NCBI GenBank assembly: GCA_002329325.1
Contig: DCTX01000026.1
Span: forward strand, 46,753-51,908
DNA length: 5,156 bases
DNA from: Anaerolineales bacterium UBA1429
GTDB lineage: Bacteria; Chloroflexota; Anaerolineae; UBA1429
Direction of reading: 5' to 3'
Positions within the stretch are counted from its first letter, which is position 1; each line of letters begins with the position of its first letter. Made by a program: the position numbers and the translations under genes. Shown here piece by piece: positions 1-5,156 of this stretch. The notes below the pieces were generated by a model, which was not told where the DNA came from, did no database searches, and saw nothing but the letters and a program-made list of their open reading frames with translations.

Positions 1-1182
1 CCCATCACCATCGAATACAGCCGCCAGAAGGCATCCATCGTGGCCGGCTTGCGCATCGGCCTGCTGCCGCCCCAGCCCGCCGACCCCATCGCCGAGGCCG
101 TGGCCGCGGCCCGCGAAGCCGATGCCGCCATCGTCGTGGTGGGCACCGATAGCGACTGGGAGACCGAGGGCCAGGATCGGGTGGACATGCGGCTGCCCGG
201 AGCCCAGGACGAGCTGATCCGGGCCGTGGCGGCGGTCAACCCGCGCACCATCGTCGTGGTCAACAGCGGCTCGCCCATAGACATGCGCGGCTGGATAGGC
301 TGCGTGCCCGCCGTGCTGCAGGGCTGGCTTGCGGGCCAGGAGTGGGGCAACGCCCTGGCCGACTTGCTCTTTGGCGATGCGTCGCCCTCGGGCCGGCTGC
401 CCCTCACCTTCCCCATGCGCCTGGAGGACAACCCTGCCTACGTCAACTATCCCGGCGAGAACGGCCATGTGCGCTATGGCGAGGGCATCTTTGTCGGCTA
501 CCGTTACTATGACTACAAGGACGTCGCCCCCCTCTTCCCCTTTGGGCATGGCCTTGCCTACACCGACTTTGCCTATGACAACCTGCGGCTGGAGCGGGAT
601 AGCATCCGCCCGGGCGAGAAGTTGGCCTTTAGCGTAGATGTGACCAACAAGGGCGACCGCGAGGCTCAGGAGGTGGTGCAGGTCTACGTGCACGATGTCG
701 AGGCGCGGCTGGCTCGTCCCCCCCAGGAGCTCAAGGCGTTCCGCAAGGTCGCGCTGGCCCCCGGCCAGACGGAGACGGTGCGCATCGAGCTGGAGCCCCG
801 GGCGCTGCAGTACTATGACGACGCCCAGGCGGCCTGGGTCGCCGATCCGGGCGCCTTTGAGTTGCGCGTGGGACGCTCCTCGCGGGATATCCGCCTGCGT
901 GCGGCCTTCACCCTGGAGGCGGAGCCGCAGCAGGAGGCCCCGGTGGAGGCGCCGGCCCCCAGCGCCCCGGCGCGGTTCAGCATCGATACGCATATCGGCC
1001 AGATCCTGGATGACCCCGACGCCAAGGCAGCCTTGCGAAGCGTGATCGGCGAGGCCGTGGATCTGCCGCAACTGCGCATGGCCCGCGACTTGAGCCTGCG
1101 CCAGGCCGCCGCCTTTGCGCCGCAGCAACTAACGCCCGAACTTCTGGCGACCATAGACGCCGCGCTCAAGAAAGTGTCATAG
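1..1182 (+). CDS. Glycoside hydrolase family 3 (beta-glucosidase-like), C-terminal part, 5'-truncated by window edge
   Basis: This is the last 393 residues of a GH3 enzyme, which releases sugars from the non-reducing ends of beta-glucosides or related glycosides. The frame is open to base 1, so the GTG at 40 is not a real start. The first ~20 residues (ITIEYS...LRIGLLPP) look like the end of a PA14 domain inserted in the GH3 C-terminal domain. The C-domain follows: VVVGTDSDWETEG at about 45-57, where E56 of the EGxDR motif should be the acid/base residue, then GQEWGNALADLLFG (112-125), PSGRLPLTFP (129-138) and YGEGIFVGYRYYD (159-171). A fibronectin type III-like domain covers about 193-305 and includes PPQELKAFRKV. 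A Pro/Ala/Glu-rich linker (about 306-325) leads to a ~68-residue helical tail. The nucleophile Asp lies in the missing N-terminal half. Exact substrate cannot be read; beta-glucosidase, xylosidase or arabinosidase are all possible. Family call very sure. Confidence 0.95.
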   Translation, partial: PITIEYSRQKASIVAGLRIGLLPPQPADPIAEAVAAAREADAAIVVVGTDSDWETEGQDRVDMRLPGAQDELIRAVAAVNPRTIVVVNSGSPIDMRGWIGCVPAVLQGWLAGQEWGNALADLLFGDASPSGRLPLTFPMRLEDNPAYVNYPGENGHVRYGEGIFVGYRYYDYKDVAPLFPFGHGLAYTDFAYDNLRLERDSIRPGEKLAFSVDVTNKGDREAQEVVQVYVHDVEARLARPPQELKAFRKVALAPGQTETVRIELEPRALQYYDDAQAAWVADPGAFELRVGRSSRDIRLRAAFTLEAEPQQEAPVEAPAPSAPARFSIDTHIGQILDDPDAKAALRSVIGEAVDLPQLRMARDLSLRQAAAFAPQQLTPELLATIDAALKKVS

Positions 1183-1190
1183 AAAGCAAG

Positions 1191-1197
1191 AGGGAGG
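1191..1197 (+). promoter_or_regulatory. Shine-Dalgarno site of the ferritin/VIT1 gene
   Basis: AGGGAGG lies four bases before the ATG at 1202, within the 19-base gap after the GH3 stop codon. It supports that start and lets the two genes be read from one transcript. Confidence 0.7.
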
Positions 1198-1201
1198 CTG
1201 G

Positions 1202-2080
1202 ATGGCCCAAGAGCTCTCTGATGCGACCCGCGCGGTGCTGCTGAATGCCCAGCGCAACGAGCGCACCGAGCACCTGATCTATCACCGGCTGGCCGAGCGC
1301 GTCCAGGACCCGGACAACGCCGCCGTGCTGGAGCGTATCGCCCAATCCGAATTGGCCCACGATCACTTCTGGCGACAGTACACCGGGCAGGAAGTGGCGC
1401 CCGACCGCCTCAAGGCCCGGCGCTATGTCACCATCGCCCGGTTGCTGGGGCTGACCTTTGCCATCAAGCTCATGGAGCGGGGCGAGGTGCAGGCCCAGGA
1501 CGTGTATAGCCAGGTGGCCCTCGAGATACCCGAGGCGCAGCGCATCGTCGCCGATGAGGATGCCCACGAGCACGAGCTGATCGCCCTGCTGGACGAGGAG
1601 CGGCTGCGCTACGTGGGCTCGATGGTCCTGGGCCTGAACGATGCCCTGGTGGAACTGACCGGCGCCCTGGCCGGGCTGACGCTGGCGATGCAGAACACCC
1701 GGCTCATCGGGACGACCGGCCTGATCACCGGCATCGCCGCCTCCCTCTCCATGGCGGCCTCCGAGTACCTCTCCACCCAGTCCCAGGACGACGAGCAGGA
1801 GCCCCTCAAGGCGAGCCTCTATACCGGGGCCGCCTATGTGCTGACGGTGGTGCTCCTGATCCTGCCCTATTGGCTGGTAAGCAACTACCTGGCGGCCCTG
1901 GGCATCACCCTGACCGTAGCCGTGCTGATCATCCTGGGGTTCACCTACTACCTGGCCGTGGCCCGCGATCTGCCCTTCCGACAGCGATTCCTGCAGATGG
2001 CGGGGATCAGCCTGGGCGTGGCGACGCTGAGTTTCGGCGTCGGCTATCTGGTACGCCAGGTGTTTGGGTTCGAGATCTAG
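1202..2080 (+). CDS. Membrane-bound ferritin-like protein: rubrerythrin-type diiron domain fused to VIT1/CCC1 transporter domain (MbfA-like)
   Basis: The 292-residue protein has a soluble ferritin-like N-terminal half (about 8-135) and a VIT1/CCC1 membrane half (about 138-290). The diiron ligands are recognisable: E20 (or E23), E50 with H53 in ExxH, E92, and E119 with H122 in a second ExxH. The membrane half begins with GLNDALVELTGALAGLT (144-160) and has SMAASEYLSTQSQ (183-195), both hallmarks of VIT1-type iron/manganese transporters. About five hydrophobic helices are visible (near 140-161, 168-187, 206-226, 231-253, 265-284). The same architecture is known in MbfA of Bradyrhizobium and Agrobacterium, an inner-membrane iron exporter that protects against iron and peroxide stress. 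Export of Fe2+ or Mn2+ is therefore inferred. The gene sits 19 bases after a GH3 gene, with no iron-box visible in the gap, so regulation is not apparent. Confidence 0.93.
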   Translation: MAQELSDATRAVLLNAQRNERTEHLIYHRLAERVQDPDNAAVLERIAQSELAHDHFWRQYTGQEVAPDRLKARRYVTIARLLGLTFAIKLMERGEVQAQDVYSQVALEIPEAQRIVADEDAHEHELIALLDEERLRYVGSMVLGLNDALVELTGALAGLTLAMQNTRLIGTTGLITGIAASLSMAASEYLSTQSQDDEQEPLKASLYTGAAYVLTVVLLILPYWLVSNYLAALGITLTVAVLIILGFTYYLAVARDLPFRQRFLQMAGISLGVATLSFGVGYLVRQVFGFEI

Positions 2081-2110
2081 CGGCAAGAGCGTGGGAGACG
2101 AGTTCCGGCT

Positions 2111-2129
2111 CGCCCGGCGAAATCGGGCG
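2111..2129 (+). other. GC-rich stem-loop in the gap between ferritin/VIT1 and isomerase genes
   Basis: CGCCCG (2111-2116) and CGGGCG (2124-2129) form a six-pair stem around a seven-base loop that may close by one further G-U pair. No T-run follows, so it is not a standard intrinsic terminator. It may slow decay, attenuate transcription, or be chance in GC-rich DNA. Confidence 0.35.
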
Positions 2130-2146
2130 GGCCAGGCCCCCCACCG

Positions 2147-2153
2147 AAGGAGG
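2147..2153 (+). promoter_or_regulatory. Shine-Dalgarno site of the isomerase/epimerase gene
   Basis: AAGGAGG, a full-strength match to the anti-SD sequence, is five bases before the ATG at 2159. It fixes the start of the 304-residue protein. Confidence 0.85.
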
Positions 2154-2158
2154 TTCGC

Positions 2159-3073
2159 ATGCAACTGGGTTTCGTGAGCGCCATCCTGCCCGATCTCTCC
2201 CTGGCCGAGGTGCTGCGCTTTGCCGCCGAGGCGGGCTATGCCTGCGTCGAGATCATGTGCTGGCCCGTGGGCAAGGCTGAGCGTCGCTACGCCGGGGTAA
2301 CCCACATCGACGTGGCGACTCTGGACGAGGCGGGGGTGGCCGAGATCCGCCGGCTCGTGGCCGAGACGGGCGTGGCCATCAGCGGCCTGGGCTACTACCC
2401 CAACCCGCTCTCGCCCGACCCCGCTGAGGCCGCCGTGGCGCTGGAGCATCTGCGTCAGGTGATCCTGGCGGCGGCGCGCCTGGGGCTGGATACGGTGAAT
2501 ACCTTTGTCGGGCGCGACTGGACCCGCTCCCTGGCGGAGAACTGGCCGCGCTTCCTCGAGACCTGGCCGCCCCTGGTGGCCCTGGCCGAGGGCCAGGGCG
2601 TGCGCATCGGCATCGAGAACTGCCCCATGACCTTTACAAAGGACGAGTGGCCCGGCGGCAAGAACCTGGCCATCTCGCCCGCCATCTGGGGGCGCATGTT
2701 CGCCGAGATCCCCAGCCCCGCCTTTGGACTCAATTTCGATCCCTCGCACCTGGTATGGCAGGGGATGGACATCCCTCGCGCCGTGCGCGCCTTTGGCGAG
2801 CGCATCTTTCACGTGCACGCCAAGGACGCCCGCCTGGACCGCGACCGGCTGGACCGCGTGGGCATCCTGGCGCACCCGCTCGAGTACCACACCCCCAAGC
2901 TGCCCGGCCTGGGCGACGTGGATTGGGGGCAGTTCTTTGGCGCGCTGACGGACACGGGCTATGACGGGCCGGTGTGCGTGGAGGTGGAGGATCGGGCCTA
3001 CGAGGGCTCGCTGGAGCGGCGCCTTGCCGCCCTGCGCCAGAGCCAGCGGTTCCTGGCGCAGTACGTGGGCTGA
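2159..3073 (+). CDS. Sugar phosphate isomerase/epimerase family protein (xylose isomerase-like TIM barrel)
   Basis: The 304-residue protein has the AP-endonuclease-2/xylose-isomerase-like TIM-barrel fold of the IolE, YcjR and tagatose-3-epimerase group. These cytosolic metal enzymes isomerise or epimerise sugars, keto-sugars or inositol derivatives. The opening strand MQLGFVSAILPDLSLAEVL and the AAEAGYACVEIM segment (22-33) are typical. Four likely metal ligands are visible: E153 in IGIENCPM, D194 in LNFDPSHLVW (H197 nearby), H220 in FHVHAKD, and E275 or E277 in VCVEVEDR. LPGLGDVDW (248-256) before the last strand is also family-typical. All expected elements are present, so the enzyme looks intact. 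It lies 78 bases after the ferritin/VIT1 gene on the same strand, and its 3' end converges on the restriction gene 26 bases away. Proximity to a GH3 glycosidase suggests a role in glycoside or sugar catabolism, but the substrate is unknown. Confidence 0.9.
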   Translation: MQLGFVSAILPDLSLAEVLRFAAEAGYACVEIMCWPVGKAERRYAGVTHIDVATLDEAGVAEIRRLVAETGVAISGLGYYPNPLSPDPAEAAVALEHLRQVILAAARLGLDTVNTFVGRDWTRSLAENWPRFLETWPPLVALAEGQGVRIGIENCPMTFTKDEWPGGKNLAISPAIWGRMFAEIPSPAFGLNFDPSHLVWQGMDIPRAVRAFGERIFHVHAKDARLDRDRLDRVGILAHPLEYHTPKLPGLGDVDWGQFFGALTDTGYDGPVCVEVEDRAYEGSLERRLAALRQSQRFLAQYVG

Positions 3074-3099
3074 GCGGGCACCATTGGCCCTCGGGGCGT

Positions 3100-3672
3100 C
3101 TACGGGGTCGGCAGGGCAGCCTCGTCCCCATCAGGGGCGATGAGGATCACGTACACCGGGACGGCCGGAAAGTGCCTGCGCAGGCGTTCGATATCGTAGA
3201 CGAGCTGTTCACCGTATGACACGCCCGAGGACATCTCACGGGCCAGAGCATGCGAGGGAACGATCTCAACGCCTACCTGAGCCTTGTTCTCGTTGAAGAA
3301 GTACTGGAACTTGGCCATGTCATAGAACATGAATGCGTACTTGCCGAACTGCACTTCGACAAGCACTTGATCCTTGACAAAGTCTATCTGCTTGTACGCT
3401 CCTGTAATGAGGGTATCACTATCGGGCAATTCGATAGCATAGTGATCCCTGACCTCGTGATAGTCTCTATCGCGAAAGTGGTCGCGGAACTGCCTATTCA
3501 TGTCCGTCGGCGCGTATAGCATTCTGCCGCGCATCGTCTTTTCGCGGCTACGCTTGGTTCGCCTTGCCTGTACAAGCGAGATGACCTCATGGATGTCGGC
3601 AAGTTGCTCTGGGAAACGACCCTGCAGGATCTCTTTGCCGCCCAAGTGCGAGTACTCGTAGACGACTCTCAC
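3100..3672 (-). CDS. Type II restriction endonuclease, BglII/BstYI family
   Basis: The 190-residue protein resembles BstYI (203 residues, R^GATCY), notably in its opening MRVVYEYSHLGGKE and in EKTMRGRMLYAPTDMNRQF (44-62). It should cut double-stranded DNA at a GATC-containing site to leave 5' overhangs. The catalytic set is D97 in QIDFVKD, E106 and Q108 in VEVQFGKY, at the same D-x8-E-x-Q spacing as D84, E93 and Q95 of BglII. VGVEIVPSHAL (133-143) and MSSGVSYGEQL (147-157) are further family blocks. The start is GTG, and its GTGA overlaps the methyltransferase stop, so translation is coupled. A GAGGA lies nine bases upstream of the GTG. Base composition is low in GC for most of the gene, but the last ~10 codons (IAPDGDEAALPTP) are GC-rich, perhaps from host DNA at the insertion edge. 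The family assignment is strong; the exact specificity (RGATCY, AGATCT or other) is inference. Confidence 0.9.
   Translation of the reverse strand: MRVVYEYSHLGGKEILQGRFPEQLADIHEVISLVQARRTKRSREKTMRGRMLYAPTDMNRQFRDHFRDRDYHEVRDHYAIELPDSDTLITGAYKQIDFVKDQVLVEVQFGKYAFMFYDMAKFQYFFNENKAQVGVEIVPSHALAREMSSGVSYGEQLVYDIERLRRHFPAVPVYVILIAPDGDEAALPTP
3669..3672 (-). other. GTGA stop/start overlap coupling methyltransferase to endonuclease
   Basis: On the minus strand the bases GTGA hold both the GTG start of the endonuclease and the TGA stop of the methyltransferase. The four-base overlap indicates translational coupling, keeping endonuclease output dependent on and probably below that of the methylase. 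Confidence 0.85.
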
Positions 3673-4604
3673 GTCTCTTCATCCTCGATCAGATCGGCAA
3701 AAGTCCGCTGCTCGACGGAGGCCAGAGTAACCACCTTGGGAGGCTGCGAACTTGCTGGAGCATCGGGATCATACACTGCCCTGCCCATGGGTCGGATCTT
3801 GAGCACACCTGCTTCCGCCGCAGCGATCCGCTCTCTGGCAATCTCCACGTACTCGGGTGCGATCTCAGCCCCCATCGCCCTCCGACCGTGCATTAGGGCA
3901 GCAATAGCCGATGTGCCCACGCCCAAGAAAGGGTCAAGAACCCAGTCGCCAGGATCGGTCATGGAGAGAACCAACCTCTCTACTAACTCCACGGGGAACT
4001 GACAAGGGTGGGCGGTCTTCTCAATGTGATTAGACTTGACGTTGGGAATATCCCAGACATCGCTGGGATTCTTGCCTTTGGGATTCCCTGATAGCTTGCC
4101 TCGATTCGGCCCTTTATAGTGGCGCTTGTTGGGGTACTTCTGCGGGATTCTAACAGGGTCAAGGTTGAAGGTGTAGTCGTCGCTCTTGGTGAACCAGAGA
4201 ATCACTTCATATCGGCCCGAGAAGCGCCTCCTGGCATGCAGTCCGTGACCAAAATGCCAGACAATGCGATTGCGCAGATGAAGTCCATGCAATGCAAAGA
4301 TCGGGTAGAGTAGGATATCGAGAGGGATAATCTCCCCATTGTCAACATAATTGCCCACTTGCCAGCAGATACTGCCATCATCGTGCAGCACGCGCACGCA
4401 CTGCTCGATGACCCTACTCTGGCTCTCTAGATACTCCTCAAGCGCGGTGCGCTCCTCGTACACTTTGCCTAGATTGTAGGGCGGAGAGGTGACGATCAGC
4501 TTGACCAAGCCATCGGGTACCTGAGCCAGGAGATCCATGCAGTCACCCTGGTACAGCACCAGATCGCTGTTAGCCGCATAGGCTTCGCTTGTCCTCAAGG
4601 CCAT
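3669..4604 (-). CDS. Type II DNA methyltransferase, beta class, probably N4-cytosine-specific
   Basis: The 311-residue enzyme transfers a methyl group from S-adenosylmethionine to DNA and should protect the host from the endonuclease encoded next to it. Motif order is beta class: catalytic motif IV TSPPYN (39-44), a central target-recognition region (about 125-195, rich in Lys, Asn and Arg), motif X HPCQFPVELVERLV (199-212), motif I DPFLGVGTS (224-232) and E247 as the motif II acid. TSPPY rather than DPPY favours N4-cytosine over N6-adenine. BglII- and BstYI-type systems are known to use N4-methylcytosine, which agrees. The ATG at 4604 has GGGGAG eight bases upstream. There is no N-terminal helix-turn-helix extension of the kind that lets M.SsoII-type enzymes repress their own genes. 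It is the first gene of the operon, so methylation can precede cleavage. All motifs are intact. Base type and site are inferred, not shown. Confidence 0.94.
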   Translation of the reverse strand: MALRTSEAYAANSDLVLYQGDCMDLLAQVPDGLVKLIVTSPPYNLGKVYEERTALEEYLESQSRVIEQCVRVLHDDGSICWQVGNYVDNGEIIPLDILLYPIFALHGLHLRNRIVWHFGHGLHARRRFSGRYEVILWFTKSDDYTFNLDPVRIPQKYPNKRHYKGPNRGKLSGNPKGKNPSDVWDIPNVKSNHIEKTAHPCQFPVELVERLVLSMTDPGDWVLDPFLGVGTSAIAALMHGRRAMGAEIAPEYVEIARERIAAAEAGVLKIRPMGRAVYDPDAPASSQPPKVVTLASVEQRTFADLIEDEET

Positions 4605-4612
4605 CGCGCCCG

Positions 4613-4618
4613 CTCCCC
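4613..4618 (-). promoter_or_regulatory. Shine-Dalgarno site of the methyltransferase gene
   Basis: GGGGAG on the minus strand ends eight bases before the ATG at 4604. It supports this start over the internal Met codon at residue 23. Confidence 0.6.
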
Positions 4619-4642
4619 TGCTCTATCTGCCGCCTACTGTAC

Positions 4643-4670
4643 ATGCTATCCTTCACATAAGGATTGTCAA
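4643..4670 (-). promoter_or_regulatory. Candidate sigma70-type promoter of the restriction-modification operon
   Basis: On the minus strand a perfect TTGACA (4665-4670) is followed after 16 bases by TAGCAT (4643-4648, four of six matches to TATAAT). Transcription would start near 4636, leaving a leader of about 30 bases with the GGGGAG site. The AT-richer character of this stretch against GC-rich flanks supports it. The -10 box is imperfect, so this is a prediction. Confidence 0.6.
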
Positions 4671-4673
4671 TCC
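4648..4673 (-). promoter_or_regulatory. Paired inverted repeats over the promoter, candidate operator
   Basis: Two perfect inverted repeats overlap. GGATTG-T-CAATCC at 4661-4673 covers the -35 box, and ATCCTT-CACAT-AAGGAT at 4648-4664 fills the spacer up to the -10 box. They share the GGAT arm at 4661-4664. Position over the promoter suggests a repressor or controller binding site. They could alternatively fold as exclusive hairpins, but they lie upstream of the expected transcript start. No C-protein gene is in the window. Confidence 0.45.
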
Positions 4674-4700
4674 GGAACAGATCGGTTCAAACGCGCTCCT

Positions 4701-5156
4701 TCAATCCTTGACCTTGCGCGGGCCCCAGTCGCCCACGCGCTTGTACACGCGGTCGCCCCGCGCCCAGCCTCGCTTTGCCTTGGCCTTCTTCACCTTGCCG
4801 TCAAAGGTGCTGATATAGGCATAGGTCACATTGCGGGTGGTGGTGGAGCCGTCCTCGTCGGTATCGGTCTCCTGCTCCACGCGCACCCGGTCGATGACCC
4901 CTTCATAGACGCGGGTCAACTGCCAGAGCACGAACGCCAGCGAGGCCACCGCCAGGCCCACCATCACCAGGATGGCGTTGGTCTCCGCCTCGCCCCCCAC
5001 GATGGCGCCATACCCAACGGCTATCCAGAAGGCAGCCCAGACCACCAGGCGCCACACGATGCCATAGACGTACGTGCCGCGGTCCACCGGCGCCAGGGGC
5101 GCTGCGGCGGCCATGGCCGGCGCCGGAGCGGGGGCGGGTTGGGGCATCGGGGCGGG
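4701..5156 (-). CDS. Uncharacterised two-helix membrane protein, probably 5'-partial
   Basis: I do not recognise a named family. From the ATG at 5147 the protein is 148 residues, but the frame stays open to the window edge, the upstream residues continue the same Pro/Ala-rich tract, and no Shine-Dalgarno site lies in the nine visible bases. The true start is therefore probably outside. Counting from that ATG, residues 2-20 are a Pro/Ala linker, two transmembrane helices lie at about 26-50 and 58-78, and a soluble C-terminal part covers 79-148. That part has a hydrophilic acidic turn (EQETDTDEDGSTTT, 91-104), then YAYISTFDGKVKKAKAK and a GDRVYKRVGDWGPRKV end, a small beta-rich look. Proteins of this build often carry an N-terminal zinc ribbon before the Pro/Ala linker; that piece is not visible here. 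Its GC-rich composition matches the left-hand genes and not the restriction-modification genes. Confidence 0.75.
   Translation of the reverse strand, partial: PAPMPQPAPAPAPAMAAAAPLAPVDRGTYVYGIVWRLVVWAAFWIAVGYGAIVGGEAETNAILVMVGLAVASLAFVLWQLTRVYEGVIDRVRVEQETDTDEDGSTTTRNVTYAYISTFDGKVKKAKAKRGWARGDRVYKRVGDWGPRKVKD

Noticed and set aside
1870..2280. A 136-codon plus-strand frame across the gap between the ferritin/VIT1 and isomerase genes
   Set aside because: It overlaps the ends of both real genes in another frame, and its product has no recognisable motif.
1166..2890. A 574-codon open frame on the minus strand, antisense to the ferritin/VIT1 and isomerase genes
   Set aside because: It spans two well-recognised plus-strand genes and their gap. 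Its product is rich in Gly, His, Gln and Ala without any domain, as expected of the complement of GC-rich coding DNA. No ribosome site of note precedes it.
3076..3090. Short hairpin in the 26-base convergent gap, considered as a bidirectional terminator
   Set aside because: The stem has only about five pairs with a bulge, and no T-run follows on either strand.
3250..3519. A plus-strand frame opposite the endonuclease gene, considered as a possible antitoxin-like or controller gene
   Set aside because: It is the exact complement of conserved endonuclease motifs, has no ribosome site, and shows no helix-turn-helix.
4675..4688. GAAC-N6-GTTC inverted repeat upstream of the promoter
   Set aside because: Four-base arms are too short to separate from chance, and it lies outside the core promoter.
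3074..4700. Direct or inverted terminal repeats flanking the low-GC insert
   Set aside because: I compared 3074-3135 with 4605-4710 by eye and saw no matching repeat, integrase gene or tRNA to mark a mobile-element end.

Overview
The window is one bacterial chromosomal segment with two strand blocks that converge near position 3074-3099. The left block is on the plus strand: the 3' part of a family-3 glycoside hydrolase gene, a membrane-bound ferritin-like/VIT1 fusion gene, and a sugar phosphate isomerase/epimerase-like TIM-barrel gene. The right block is on the minus strand: a restriction-modification pair (DNA methyltransferase first, endonuclease second) and, at the right edge, a small two-helix membrane protein whose N-terminus probably lies beyond the window. 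No rRNA, tRNA, CRISPR array or insertion sequence was seen.

The flanking genes are very GC-rich (46 of 60 bases at 2821-2880, 38 of 60 at 4861-4920). They have strong Shine-Dalgarno sites and an Ala/Arg/Pro-rich, Ala-Glu-rich protein style. Together with a GH3 enzyme that ends in a helical tail, this fits a member of the Chloroflexota (Anaerolineae-like) or a similar high-GC environmental bacterium. That assignment is inference only.

The restriction-modification segment (about 3130-4690) is clearly lower in GC (26 of 60 at 3361-3420, 31 of 60 at 4141-4200, 28 of 60 at 4621-4680). This suggests it was acquired by transfer and sits between older chromosomal genes. The endonuclease belongs to the BglII/BstYI family and carries the D-x8-E-x-Q active site. 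It most resembles BstYI (R^GATCY). The methyltransferase is beta-class with TSPPY, as expected for an N4-cytosine enzyme, so the predicted modification is N4-methylcytosine in a GATC-containing site. The genes overlap by four bases (GTGA), so modification is translated first and restriction is coupled to it. Upstream of the methyltransferase is a promoter-like TTGACA-N16-TAGCAT overlaid by two small perfect inverted repeats, a candidate operator. No controller (C) protein gene is visible.

On the left, the GH3 enzyme and the TIM-barrel protein both fit carbohydrate catabolism. The intervening MbfA-like ferritin/VIT1 protein fits iron or manganese handling. Spacings of 19 and 78 bases allow co-transcription, but a shared pathway is not evident.
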